This document shows positions 25,055 to 32,577 of a stretch of 52,244 bases of DNA, piece after piece. Numbering within the stretch: position 1 is the stretch's first letter; each line of letters begins with the position of its first letter. Made by a program: the position numbers and the translations under genes. Origin of the DNA: a virus; the IMG/VR virus record IMGVR_UViG_3300033143_001356, positions 1 to 52,244 of that record; one strand, given 5' to 3'. The notes below the pieces were generated by a model. It worked only from the letters and a program-made list of their open reading frames with translations. It was not told the origin of the DNA and ran no database searches.

Positions 25055-26370
25055 ATTGACCCCTTTGGAAAGAACCTTGCCGCACAATGCGGGCAGTATG
25101 TTTGTTTGCTCATAGCTTCCAATATCTGGACATTTCCTTTTGCTGCAATACAGATATTTTTCAGATATTCCTGGTTGACCATTGAGAACTTTCTCTTGCA
25201 GATACCACAGAAACCTTCAGTCAAGATTTTGGTTTGGTCTTTAACTACATTCAATGTGTCGTAATCCAAATGCGCCCTCGGCCAGCAATACTTGAACTTG
25301 CCCTTGACTCCGTTTATTTCCTTAGCAGCACGTTTGAAAGCATTGCCGTCCATTTTACCGTATCGGCCCGTCTCTAATTCCTTGATGGCTTTCTTGTCGG
25401 CGTTGGACTTATCTGCTTTTGTTATCGCAGTGGCCAGTTCGTTCAAGTCTTCAAACATAGGAGATACACGACTCAATGCACTGCCCGATTTAATCCACCA
25501 TCCACAAGAATACTTCTCATTAACATCGCAATACTGAAACGCCGGTTTATTCATGCAGTGCATTTCCATGCCCATCGTAGAACCGGAATGAACCAGAATA
25601 TCTGTGTTCACTAAGATGTCCGTTGCAGTCGATTCCGTATCAAGCGGTATTTTCATCTGGGCAAGAGCTTGTTTGTAAGGTTCAACCAAAACGCCTGGAT
25701 GAAGCGTAACTAAGATATTACATCCCAACCTTTGTTTGAGTCCGCCGATCATAGCTAAATACTTATTCCTGCCCTCAACTTCTTTTTGGACATTCACCAT
25801 TTCGTCAATACTCAGATCAGGGGCGGAATCACAGAACCCCCACGGCGAGGATATTGTCAGGATTTTCTTTTTCGGGTCAAAGCCCCATTTCTTACAGAAG
25901 TCTTTCTTAGACGTGAACTTGCTCCTGAATCCTTTCTGTTTGTAGATGTCTAACCCAAAAGCGCCAACGGCTATTGCCGGGAAACCTGATTTTCGTCTTT
26001 CAAGTATTTGAGCCTCGTCATCGCCCCAGACAAGTTCCTTGTCAATGTCATATCGCCACCGACCGAGAATATTCTGTTTGGTAGCTTCGTCGCCTTCCTT
26101 GAAATCCTTCCAGTCGCAGCTCGCTTCGGTGTGACGAGAAACGATACCTATACCAAAGTCTCTACATGTTTCCGCTAAATCCCTTGAGTAAGGGTTCCTT
26201 ATAGGTGGGAATACCACTACGTTCGGCTTGTAACTAAGAATAGCGTCACGACCTTGCCTTAGGCACGGCACAACTTTGACCTTGTTACCTAACAGTTCCA
26301 ATTCTTCTTTGATTAGGTTGTCAACCACTTCGTCCCTGTGGGGACTTGCTGATAAAATCAGTACCTTCAT
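25051..26370 (-). CDS. Surface-carbohydrate biosynthesis protein, GT-B-like, with zinc ribbon
   Basis: A 439-residue protein with a Rossmann-like N-terminus (MKVLILSASPHRDEVVDNL, then PNVVVFPPIRNP). A second half (ILTISSPWGFCD, ILVTLHPG, DILVHSGSTMGMEMHCMNKP) matches GT-B-type surface carbohydrate proteins. The SGSTMGMEM loop is the usual nucleotide-sugar region. The C-terminus adds a zinc ribbon (CGIC near 388-391, CPHC near 426-429). It could be the glycosyltransferase of the block or fill the UDP-sugar hydrolase (PseG) step. The start follows the previous stop directly (TAA-ATG). Confidence 0.65.
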   Translation of the reverse strand: MKVLILSASPHRDEVVDNLIKEELELLGNKVKVVPCLRQGRDAILSYKPNVVVFPPIRNPYSRDLAETCRDFGIGIVSRHTEASCDWKDFKEGDEATKQNILGRWRYDIDKELVWGDDEAQILERRKSGFPAIAVGAFGLDIYKQKGFRSKFTSKKDFCKKWGFDPKKKILTISSPWGFCDSAPDLSIDEMVNVQKEVEGRNKYLAMIGGLKQRLGCNILVTLHPGVLVEPYKQALAQMKIPLDTESTATDILVNTDILVHSGSTMGMEMHCMNKPAFQYCDVNEKYSCGWWIKSGSALSRVSPMFEDLNELATAITKADKSNADKKAIKELETGRYGKMDGNAFKRAAKEINGVKGKFKYCWPRAHLDYDTLNVVKDQTKILTEGFCGICKRKFSMVNQEYLKNICIAAKGNVQILEAMSKQTYCPHCAARFFPKGSM

Positions 26371-27168
26371 TTATTCTTCCTTTCTTAAAATTAGTCTCAC
26401 TTCAGTTCTTCCGCCAAAACCACGTTTGAATTTACTTATGTTAGCCAGCTTATCATCTCCGTATACCTGCTCGCCCATCTCGAATCGCTTACAGCCTATT
26501 CTCTTAGCTTTGAGTATCGCTTCCCACATAAGAGCATGACTGTCTACCGTAGAACAACCTGAAGCATAATAGGCGGCGTCTTTATTGTAGTACACTATCA
26601 ATCCTGCGTCAGTTACGACATTAGACGGTAACGGGTTATGAGGATGTAGAAAATGAGTCTGTGTCAAACAGAATGCCTGTCTCTGCCATATCATACGGTT
26701 TTGAATATCCCACGTCTCTTGTGGTCGGGTAACACCTCTAATCGACTCATGTAAACTCTGGTAAGCACCTGTATCGAACATTGTATTTACCATGATGTCT
26801 TTATTCACAAGCGACTTGTAACTCTTACGAAGTCCTCTGCGTAGCTTTTCAGTCGGTAAGGTCAAGTCGATAACCTGCGTATAGTACGGCGTAGCCTTAT
26901 GGCCTCTGGCCGATAGGAACCTGCTGATAGGCGAAAGACCGTCCATAAGAAAGTCCATGTAATATATGTCCTGAGACATACTCCATAGTCGCATTACATA
27001 CGCCATCGGATCAGGGCCGTGGTAAACCATAGGTCGCCAGTAGCCTGTTATCTTGCCGTCTTTTAGTGCCGCATGGCCATGAGGTTCATACGGTCCGCTC
27101 ATCGCTTGGTTGTACTCCCTGTCCAGCGGCGAATAAAGCGGCGTCAATTGAGAAATAGAGACTGTCAT
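26371..27168 (-). CDS. FemAB-like GNAT acyltransferase
   Basis: A 265-residue protein whose C-terminal half (AAYYASGCSTVDSHALMWEA, then ILKAKRIGCKRFEMGE and ISKFKRGFGG) is the FemAB/BioF2-like GNAT pattern. Such enzymes transfer amino-acyl or acyl groups to peptidoglycan, glycans or sugars. Start 27168 has AAGGAAAATTTT upstream and overlaps the previous gene by 83 bases in another frame. In this block it may N-acylate the sugar or attach an amino acid to it (inference). Confidence 0.7.
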   Translation of the reverse strand: MTVSISQLTPLYSPLDREYNQAMSGPYEPHGHAALKDGKITGYWRPMVYHGPDPMAYVMRLWSMSQDIYYMDFLMDGLSPISRFLSARGHKATPYYTQVIDLTLPTEKLRRGLRKSYKSLVNKDIMVNTMFDTGAYQSLHESIRGVTRPQETWDIQNRMIWQRQAFCLTQTHFLHPHNPLPSNVVTDAGLIVYYNKDAAYYASGCSTVDSHALMWEAILKAKRIGCKRFEMGEQVYGDDKLANISKFKRGFGGRTEVRLILRKEE

Positions 27169-27640
27169 AAAATTTTCCTTGCCATAACTTCCTGTTCGGT
27201 AATACGGCTGTTGAACCCTTATACTTATCTGCTATCTTTAACCAAAACTCTACTGCTTCGTTACAGTAATAGCATTCGCCGAAAACTGTCTTGAGGCCGA
27301 GATTGTCAAATGCTTCGTGCAACAGCATGTCAACAGCCTCTATACCATAACCCTTTCCCTGTAATGTTGGGTTGATTATAAGGCTAATCTCTCCCAACTT
27401 GTTCTCCCACTGGATATTAGTGATACCGCCCATACCCATAAGAATATCAATGTTATTCGTACAACAATAGTCATACTCTTTAATCAACCAATACCTGTGC
27501 TTATTCGTATCAAGATTTTTTAGGAACCTTGATTGGTCTACTTCCGTCAGGGGGTGTGGCGTTCTTAACGCTTGCAGGTTTTGGTTTCTCCACAGTCTTA
27601 TCGTCTGTAGGTCTGTCAGGTTCAGTGCTTCCAGCTTCAT
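27086..27640 (-). CDS. PseH/RimJ-like N-acetyltransferase
   Basis: 184 residues from ATG at 27640 (GGAG eight bases upstream). The pattern LTDLQTIRLWRNQNLQALR at the start, a GMGGITNIQWENKLGEISL core and the acetyl-CoA loop QGKGYG with a following helix (EAVDMLLHEAF) match GNAT enzymes of the PseH group, which acetylate the C4 amine of UDP-4-amino sugars in pseudaminic acid synthesis. The 5' end overlaps the aminotransferase by 131 bases. Which amine it acetylates cannot be read from sequence. Confidence 0.75.
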   Translation of the reverse strand: MKLEALNLTDLQTIRLWRNQNLQALRTPHPLTEVDQSRFLKNLDTNKHRYWLIKEYDYCCTNNIDILMGMGGITNIQWENKLGEISLIINPTLQGKGYGIEAVDMLLHEAFDNLGLKTVFGECYYCNEAVEFWLKIADKYKGSTAVLPNRKLWQGKFYDSLYFSIDAALFAAGQGVQPSDERTV

Positions 27641-28889
27641 TTTTATTCTCCGGCAATCTAAAGGTTTCTTCGGGTACATCGCCTTTCAAGGCGTCCATCG
27701 GATTATCCCAATACTTTCGTACTATTTTCATAGCCGCTCTCATTGCGCCGATAGTTTCATCTATCACTCCCAACGTGTGAGAATATGATATAAACTGTGC
27801 ATAACCGAGAAGTACGCCACGATACAGACATTCCTGCCAGAACAAGGCTTTATGCTCCGGTGTGGGGAATATGAAGTAAGTTCTGGGTGCAAGGCCCTTC
27901 AGGTACACTTCGTCGCTCAATCCCATGCCATCAGTAATCGTCTTAAACAAACCCTTGAGACGGTCGCCCATCTTCCATATCTGGTCAATTACATTATGGG
28001 TTTGCATATACTCAATGGTTGCTATAGCAGCTGTGATTGAAGCTAACTCAGCACCAAAGGTAGACGATACAAAGCAGTCGCCCTGTAATACGTCCATCAT
28101 ATCCTTTTTGCCGCAGACACAACTGATAGGCATACCGTTTGCCATCGCCTTGCCTAAACACGTCAAGTCAGGTGTTACGCCGTAGTAGGCTTGTGCGCTA
28201 AACTTCTTAGTGCGGAAACCCGTTACAACTTCATCAAAGATAAGTACCGTTCCATTCTCTGAACATATCCGGCGAATGTCCTCAAGGAAGTTCTTGTCAG
28301 GTTCATCAAGGATATACGGTTCCATGATAACAGCAGCGATCTTGCACTCGTTTTTTGTACCCATCTTGGCTGTGAAGTCGTTAATGTCGTTGTAAGTAAA
28401 CTTCTCTATCGACTTTGTAAGGGCATCGGGTATACCGTCTTTCTTGTCGTTGACTATTGCGAACCAGTCATGCCAGCCGTGATAACCGCAACACAGAACT
28501 TTTGTTCTCTTGGTGTACGCCCTTGCGATCTTAACCGCTGCACTTGTCGCTTCGGAACCAGTCTTTACGAACCTCACCTTTTCGGCACTTGGGATAATAT
28601 CGCATATCTTTATCGCAAGTTCCGTTTCAAGTGGTGACGGTAGCGAGAAACACAAGCCCTTTGGCAGTTGGTTGCTTATCGCTCTGTTCACATATTCATG
28701 GGCATGACCTAAGATTATCGGGCCTAAACCTAATGGATAGTCTATGTACTTCTTATCACCTGACCATACATAAGCACCTTCGGCTCTGTCGATATACTTA
28801 GGGTAAACCCTGTTGACATGCTTACTCGGCATTTTACTTAACGTCTGCACTCCGTCGGGAATGTACTTTAATGTTTTGTTCCAATCCAT
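27510..28889 (-). CDS. Class III PLP aminotransferase (GSA-aminomutase-like)
   Basis: 459 residues. PLP-fold landmarks: GSEAT (111-115), GYHGWHDW (135-142), FDEVVTGFR (218-226) and the presumed Schiff-base Lys in CLGKAMANGMP (247), then STFGAE. Length to about residue 412 matches the family. A hydrophilic C-terminal tail (ENKNEAGSTEPDRPTDD and KPKPASVKN) is extra and is encoded in the region overlapping the acetyltransferase. Class III enzymes of this type occur in nonulosonate clusters together with AKR and SpsF genes. Here it most likely aminates a keto-sugar, replacing a DegT-type PseC. Confidence 0.85.
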   Translation of the reverse strand: MDWNKTLKYIPDGVQTLSKMPSKHVNRVYPKYIDRAEGAYVWSGDKKYIDYPLGLGPIILGHAHEYVNRAISNQLPKGLCFSLPSPLETELAIKICDIIPSAEKVRFVKTGSEATSAAVKIARAYTKRTKVLCCGYHGWHDWFAIVNDKKDGIPDALTKSIEKFTYNDINDFTAKMGTKNECKIAAVIMEPYILDEPDKNFLEDIRRICSENGTVLIFDEVVTGFRTKKFSAQAYYGVTPDLTCLGKAMANGMPISCVCGKKDMMDVLQGDCFVSSTFGAELASITAAIATIEYMQTHNVIDQIWKMGDRLKGLFKTITDGMGLSDEVYLKGLAPRTYFIFPTPEHKALFWQECLYRGVLLGYAQFISYSHTLGVIDETIGAMRAAMKIVRKYWDNPMDALKGDVPEETFRLPENKNEAGSTEPDRPTDDKTVEKPKPASVKNATPPDGSRPIKVPKKS

Positions 28890-28900
28890 GTTCTTCCTTT

Positions 28901-29500
28901 CTAAAATTTCCTTGTATCAACTTCTTCGTTATGTTCAAACTTTTCCATCTTTACGAGATGGGCTACGTTATCTCTTAACTGGTCAACTGAATCAACGCCG
29001 ATTATTACCTTATCTATCCGTGGGTTCATCAGGACGAAATCTATACATTCTCTTGGACTGAAGTATTTCAGGGCTTTACCTTTACAGAAGATGGAACGGG
29101 CGATGATTCTTGGTGGTTCTGGCTCGATGTTAAAATGCAACAATTTTTTGTTCATAATAGAGTAGGGCAATTCCACATAGCGTGCCGACGTTGGGATTAT
29201 TTCTCCAGCCTCTTTTTGTATCGACAACCCTTCGTGGGTGACTTTTCGGTAATCTCCAAATTTATGAGCAAGTAATATGTCTTGGCCGTGGACAAAGAAA
29301 CCCGGCTTACTGCTTTTGTATATTCTATTGAATTGCCTTAATCCAATATGCCCTGTCCCATAAGCCGTGGCAACATCCAGCCATTCGATACCAACATCTT
29401 TCATGTATTCCATGATGAGTTGCTGTTGGGTTTCGTCTACACAATGGCCGTTATATTCACGGCCCCAGTTCGCTGTTCCTACTACTAATCGTTCAAGCAT
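28901..29500 (-). CDS. Compact aldo/keto reductase, 199 aa
   Basis: N-terminus LVVGTANWGREYNG followed by WLDVATAYGTG gives the catalytic Asp (42) and Tyr (47) of the aldo/keto reductase family. His 71 in FFVHGQD fits the HS/HN strand, and IIARSIFCKGKAL plus IIGVDSVDQLRDN match the C-terminal strands. At 199 residues it is much shorter than the usual 270-320, with loops trimmed and not one clean truncation. AKRs of this type sit beside SpsF and aminotransferases in sugar clusters. Probably reduces a keto-sugar with NADPH. Ribosome site GGAG at 29500. Confidence 0.75.
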   Translation of the reverse strand: MLERLVVGTANWGREYNGHCVDETQQQLIMEYMKDVGIEWLDVATAYGTGHIGLRQFNRIYKSSKPGFFVHGQDILLAHKFGDYRKVTHEGLSIQKEAGEIIPTSARYVELPYSIMNKKLLHFNIEPEPPRIIARSIFCKGKALKYFSPRECIDFVLMNPRIDKVIIGVDSVDQLRDNVAHLVKMEKFEHNEEVDTRKF

Positions 29501-30405
29501 TGCTCCACCTTTCCAATAAATACTTCTTCATCCATTCGTTTAGCCTTATCCGAAGAGTAAGGTTTATCCCACGGATAATGGGCAGTACAATCCAAAGTAA
29601 CCATAGACACTTTCTCGCCGTCTTCCGAAACTAATGATTCGTGTATCTTCTCGCCCGGCCTTACACCGATAACCTCAAACTCACAGTCGGGAATAATGGC
29701 CCTCGCTACATCGGTTATCTTCATAGCCGGTGCGCGAGGGACCAATATCCAGCCACCCTTAGCCGTATTCAAACCCAACATTACAAGGTTTACCGCCTCT
29801 TCAAGCGTTATCCAGAACCTTGTCATGTCAGGGGAAGTAATTGGAACCTTTTTAATTCCCTGCTTTCTTAACTTGTAAAAGAGCGGTATTACAGAGCCAC
29901 GCGAACCTATAACATTTCCATACCGAGTAACTACAAATTCGGTTTTGTTATAAGCGTTTGCAGCGAGAAACAATTTCTCTGCGCACAGCTTCGTAGCCCC
30001 ATAAAGATTGACAGGATTAACCGCCTTGTCAGTCGAAACAAACACGCATTTTTCGACCCCATTGGCGTTACACGCACTAATAACATTCATGCTTCCCTGT
30101 ACATTAGTCTTTATTGCTTCTTCGGGGTTATACTCTAAAGCAGGAACTTGCTTTAACGCGGCGGCGTGAACAACATAATCCACACCAGACATAACCTGCA
30201 TTAACCTTTGTTCGTCCCTAACGTCGCCTAAAAAGTATCTCGGTTCGGGAAAGTCCTTTGCCATTTCTGACTGTTTGAACTCGTCCCTACTGAAAACGAT
30301 AACCTTTTCAGGCTTACTTTCGAGTATTCTCTTTATTAACTTTTTACCAAGTGACCCGGTACCGCCAGTCACTAACACTGTTTTTCCTAACAGGCTCGCA
30401 TCCAT
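29485..30405 (-). CDS. pseB: PseB-type UDP-GlcNAc 4,6-dehydratase (inverting)
   Basis: 306-residue extended SDR. NAD-binding TGGTGSLG (13-20), HAAALKQVP (80-88) and the catalytic block STDKAVNPVNLYGATK (124-139), with Asp, Lys, Tyr and Lys in the arrangement known from PseB/FlaA1. RYGNVIGSRGSVIP follows, as in inverting dehydratases. The reaction is UDP-GlcNAc to a UDP-4-keto-6-deoxy-AltNAc, the first step to pseudaminic acid. Ribosome site AAGGGAA. It overlaps NeuB by 19 and the reductase by 16 bases. Full length for the family. Confidence 0.88.
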   Translation of the reverse strand: MDASLLGKTVLVTGGTGSLGKKLIKRILESKPEKVIVFSRDEFKQSEMAKDFPEPRYFLGDVRDEQRLMQVMSGVDYVVHAAALKQVPALEYNPEEAIKTNVQGSMNVISACNANGVEKCVFVSTDKAVNPVNLYGATKLCAEKLFLAANAYNKTEFVVTRYGNVIGSRGSVIPLFYKLRKQGIKKVPITSPDMTRFWITLEEAVNLVMLGLNTAKGGWILVPRAPAMKITDVARAIIPDCEFEVIGVRPGEKIHESLVSEDGEKVSMVTLDCTAHYPWDKPYSSDKAKRMDEEVFIGKVEQCLND

Positions 30406-31205
30406 TTCCCTTCAATTTCCTTTCTTCTAAACCTTTTCTTACCGCCGTATTGGACCTTACCAATACTCTTCTCGGCGGCTCTTACTATCTCTGTCATCGC
30501 TGCAAACTGGACCGGCGTAAGAGCGAAACTCTCGTCCAGTCCACCGTTCACTTTGATGTGCTTCTCTAATACTGTTGCGCCTAACGTCATAGCGACGACC
30601 GGAACTACATAACCGGATGAATGGTCGCTCATGCCGACCTTACAGTTGAACTTTCTCAACTTCGCCATAGTTCTTAAATTCATCTTGGCAGGGTCAGCGG
30701 GATACTCACTGACACACCACAACAGAGTTATGTCCTTTGTGTACTTCTTGGCTGTCGTTATAGCCGTTTCGATCTCTTTGTATTCTGCCATACCTACCGA
30801 CATCAGTATCGGTTTCTTGGTCTTGGCTACAGTTTCAATTAACTCCAGCCACGGTAATTCAAAGGACGAAATCTTATATCGCTCTATTCCCATCTCTTCT
30901 GCGGTCTTTACCATGTCAGGATGGTACACCGTAGCGATGAATCCCATCTCTAACTGTTGACACAGTTTCTTTAGTTTAGGCACAAACTCTAAGGGCATTG
31001 CGGCTTTTTCATACAGTTCATACAATGTGTGTCCTGCCCACGGACCATCCTTGATTATCTTACCGCTTTCCAACGCCATCTGGTCAGGAGTGAACATCTG
31101 GACCTTGATAGTGTCTGCGCCTGCTTCCTGAGCGGCAAATACCAAATCCAGAGCCGTCTGGTAATCCTGATTATGACTCGCACCTATTTCAGCTATTATT
31201 TCCAT
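30387..31205 (-). CDS. NeuB/PseI-type nonulosonate synthase lacking the SAF domain
   Basis: 272 residues forming the NeuB TIM barrel: AEIGASHNQ (5-13), IKVQMFTPDQM (33-43), GPWAGHTLYELYEKA (54-68), CVSEYP (164-169), SDHSSGY (193-199), EKHI (214-217), SFALTP (226-231). Expected reaction: phosphoenolpyruvate plus a six-carbon amino sugar gives a nine-carbon nonulosonic acid. The W-x-G-TLYELYE loop is more PseI-like. NeuB proteins usually have about 340-350 residues because of a C-terminal antifreeze-like SAF domain; this one ends right after the barrel. Ribosome site AGGAG at 31205. Confidence 0.88.
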   Translation of the reverse strand: MEIIAEIGASHNQDYQTALDLVFAAQEAGADTIKVQMFTPDQMALESGKIIKDGPWAGHTLYELYEKAAMPLEFVPKLKKLCQQLEMGFIATVYHPDMVKTAEEMGIERYKISSFELPWLELIETVAKTKKPILMSVGMAEYKEIETAITTAKKYTKDITLLWCVSEYPADPAKMNLRTMAKLRKFNCKVGMSDHSSGYVVPVVAMTLGATVLEKHIKVNGGLDESFALTPVQFAAMTEIVRAAEKSIGKVQYGGKKRFRRKEIEGKWMRAC

Positions 31206-31518
31206 CTGCTCCTATCCTTACTGTTCCCGCAACCGTACACCCTCGCGGTATTTCTTTAAGGTCAACATTTTTCCAGTCATTATCAATCCATTTTTTTATA
31301 ACCGCCCATTCGTGGTCATGGCAATTATATACTTTGCATTCTCGCGGCCTCTGTTCACCCAAGGCGCATCCGCCATGCACCCAAAATCCATCCTTGTCTG
31401 ACCACAGATGTTTATTGTCTTCGGTTATGTACGAACCAAACTTTCTTGCGCAAGGCGAGCAACACCCCTTCAATGTCTGTATCGGACAATAACCGCTACA
31501 TTGGAATTCTTTATTCAT
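31189..31518 (-). CDS. Cys-rich protein, 109 aa, heading the sugar block
   Basis: From ATG at 31518, which overlaps the adaptor stop (ATGAATAA), with AGGGAAC upstream. It has a cysteine pattern CSGYCPIQTLKGCCSPCARK, then GGCALGEQRPREC and CHDHEW, resembling iron/zinc cluster proteins (YkgJ-like) or a partial radical-SAM-type cluster. It overlaps NeuB by 17 bases. Function in the sugar block is unknown; metal binding is inferred. Confidence 0.6.
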   Translation of the reverse strand: MNKEFQCSGYCPIQTLKGCCSPCARKFGSYITEDNKHLWSDKDGFWVHGGCALGEQRPRECKVYNCHDHEWAVIKKWIDNDWKNVDLKEIPRGCTVAGTVRIGADGNNS

Positions 31519-32191
31519 ACCAGTTCCCTGACCATTCGTGCATAGTATCATTTTGGCTTTTGTACTCTTCAAACCATTCAAAGAACTTTGCTCGCCATAT
31601 CGCTGCGTCAGTAGCTTTTTCTGCACCTATCGCAACGAAAGCCTGCCACACACCGTAGTCTATAAGTCCTTCGTCAGCGTCGTTCAGGCTTGAACTAAGG
31701 GCATCCGTTATATCAATCGGGTAAACACCTATATCGAATCTAAAGTCCTTGTCGCAATATTCCGTCAGACACAGCGGCATGACCTCAGCGTAATTCCCCC
31801 GACGAGTCCACGCGTTAGGTTGAATATGCGGTATATCGGTATGGGTCGGGTCGGGATACTGATTATCAAATTCGTCAATCGGAAGATAAGTCAACTTCCG
31901 CGTCAAATTACCGTCAAGATAAAATATATCGAATACATGAGCAGTCCTGTTGGATGTAGTTACATCGGATAATCCTGACGTGATCTCGGCCAAAGGCCAC
32001 CTTAACTGAACTGTCGTATCCAGAGACGTTGTGTTCTTGAACGTAAGTTCATGTAAGCCGGGAACTTTTTCGGCTATTATCCTCTGGGCTTCGTTTTGCC
32101 ATCGCGCACAACGCGCATCCGTAATAAGAACCGCATCATTAGTGCGTCCACACAACGCTTGTATTTCATCTGTTATTGCTGAACTTATCAT
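31511..32191 (-). CDS. Head-tail adaptor (connector) protein
   Basis: 226 residues from ATG at 32191 (GGGG upstream); an in-frame TTG start at 32203 is possible. The pattern IQALCGRTNDAVLITDARCAR, WQNEAQRIIAEKV and a later PIDEFDNQYPD beta-segment fits phage connector proteins of the adaptor type, which sit under the portal. It is the last head gene before the sugar block. Confidence 0.7.
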   Translation of the reverse strand: MISSAITDEIQALCGRTNDAVLITDARCARWQNEAQRIIAEKVPGLHELTFKNTTSLDTTVQLRWPLAEITSGLSDVTTSNRTAHVFDIFYLDGNLTRKLTYLPIDEFDNQYPDPTHTDIPHIQPNAWTRRGNYAEVMPLCLTEYCDKDFRFDIGVYPIDITDALSSSLNDADEGLIDYGVWQAFVAIGAEKATDAAIWRAKFFEWFEEYKSQNDTMHEWSGNWYE

Positions 32192-32240
32192 ATTTTGCCC
32201 CAATCACTGACAGCCCCCCGCGAAGGAGACTGCCAGCTTG

Positions 32241-32263
32241 AAAAGGAAGAAGAAGCCTTCTTC
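32241..32263 (-). terminator. Candidate partial terminator within the late operon
   Basis: GAAGAAG (32249-32255) and CTTCTTC (32257-32263) form a hairpin immediately after the stop of the upstream small head gene. It is followed on the minus strand by TTCCTTTTC. It may lower transcription into the adaptor, sugar and tail genes relative to the capsid genes. Tail tract is imperfect. Confidence 0.45.
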
Positions 32264-32265
32264 GC

Positions 32266-32562
32266 TTAGAACCCTGTTAAAAGGTAATAGACTCTTGTAT
32301 CTGCTTTCTGTAAACCCTGTCGCCTGAACGTAATATTACCATTAGTAATATCGCCATCAGTTGTCGCTATAAGGTTATCCATCAAGTCTGTACTTGAACC
32401 TAAATCGTTTCTGGTTATACCAAAACCACAATAGGCATTCGACATTCTCGTAGGAACATCTACCGTAAGACTTCCAGCAGAAAAATCAAAGAAACCACCT
32501 TCAATCATACCGAAACCTGTTATCTGCCCGCTATGCTGGGCCGCTAAATCATAACCTGCCAT
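32266..32562 (-). CDS. Small head protein, 98 aa
   Basis: ATG at 32562 with AAAGGAG. Gly-rich, beta-type composition (GMIEGGFFDFSAGSLTVDV). Its place between capsid-type genes and the adaptor suggests a minor head or decoration protein. No family recognised. Confidence 0.55.
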   Translation of the reverse strand: MAGYDLAAQHSGQITGFGMIEGGFFDFSAGSLTVDVPTRMSNAYCGFGITRNDLGSSTDLMDNLIATTDGDITNGNITFRRQGLQKADTRVYYLLTGF

Positions 32563-32577
32563 AATTTACTCCTTTCT

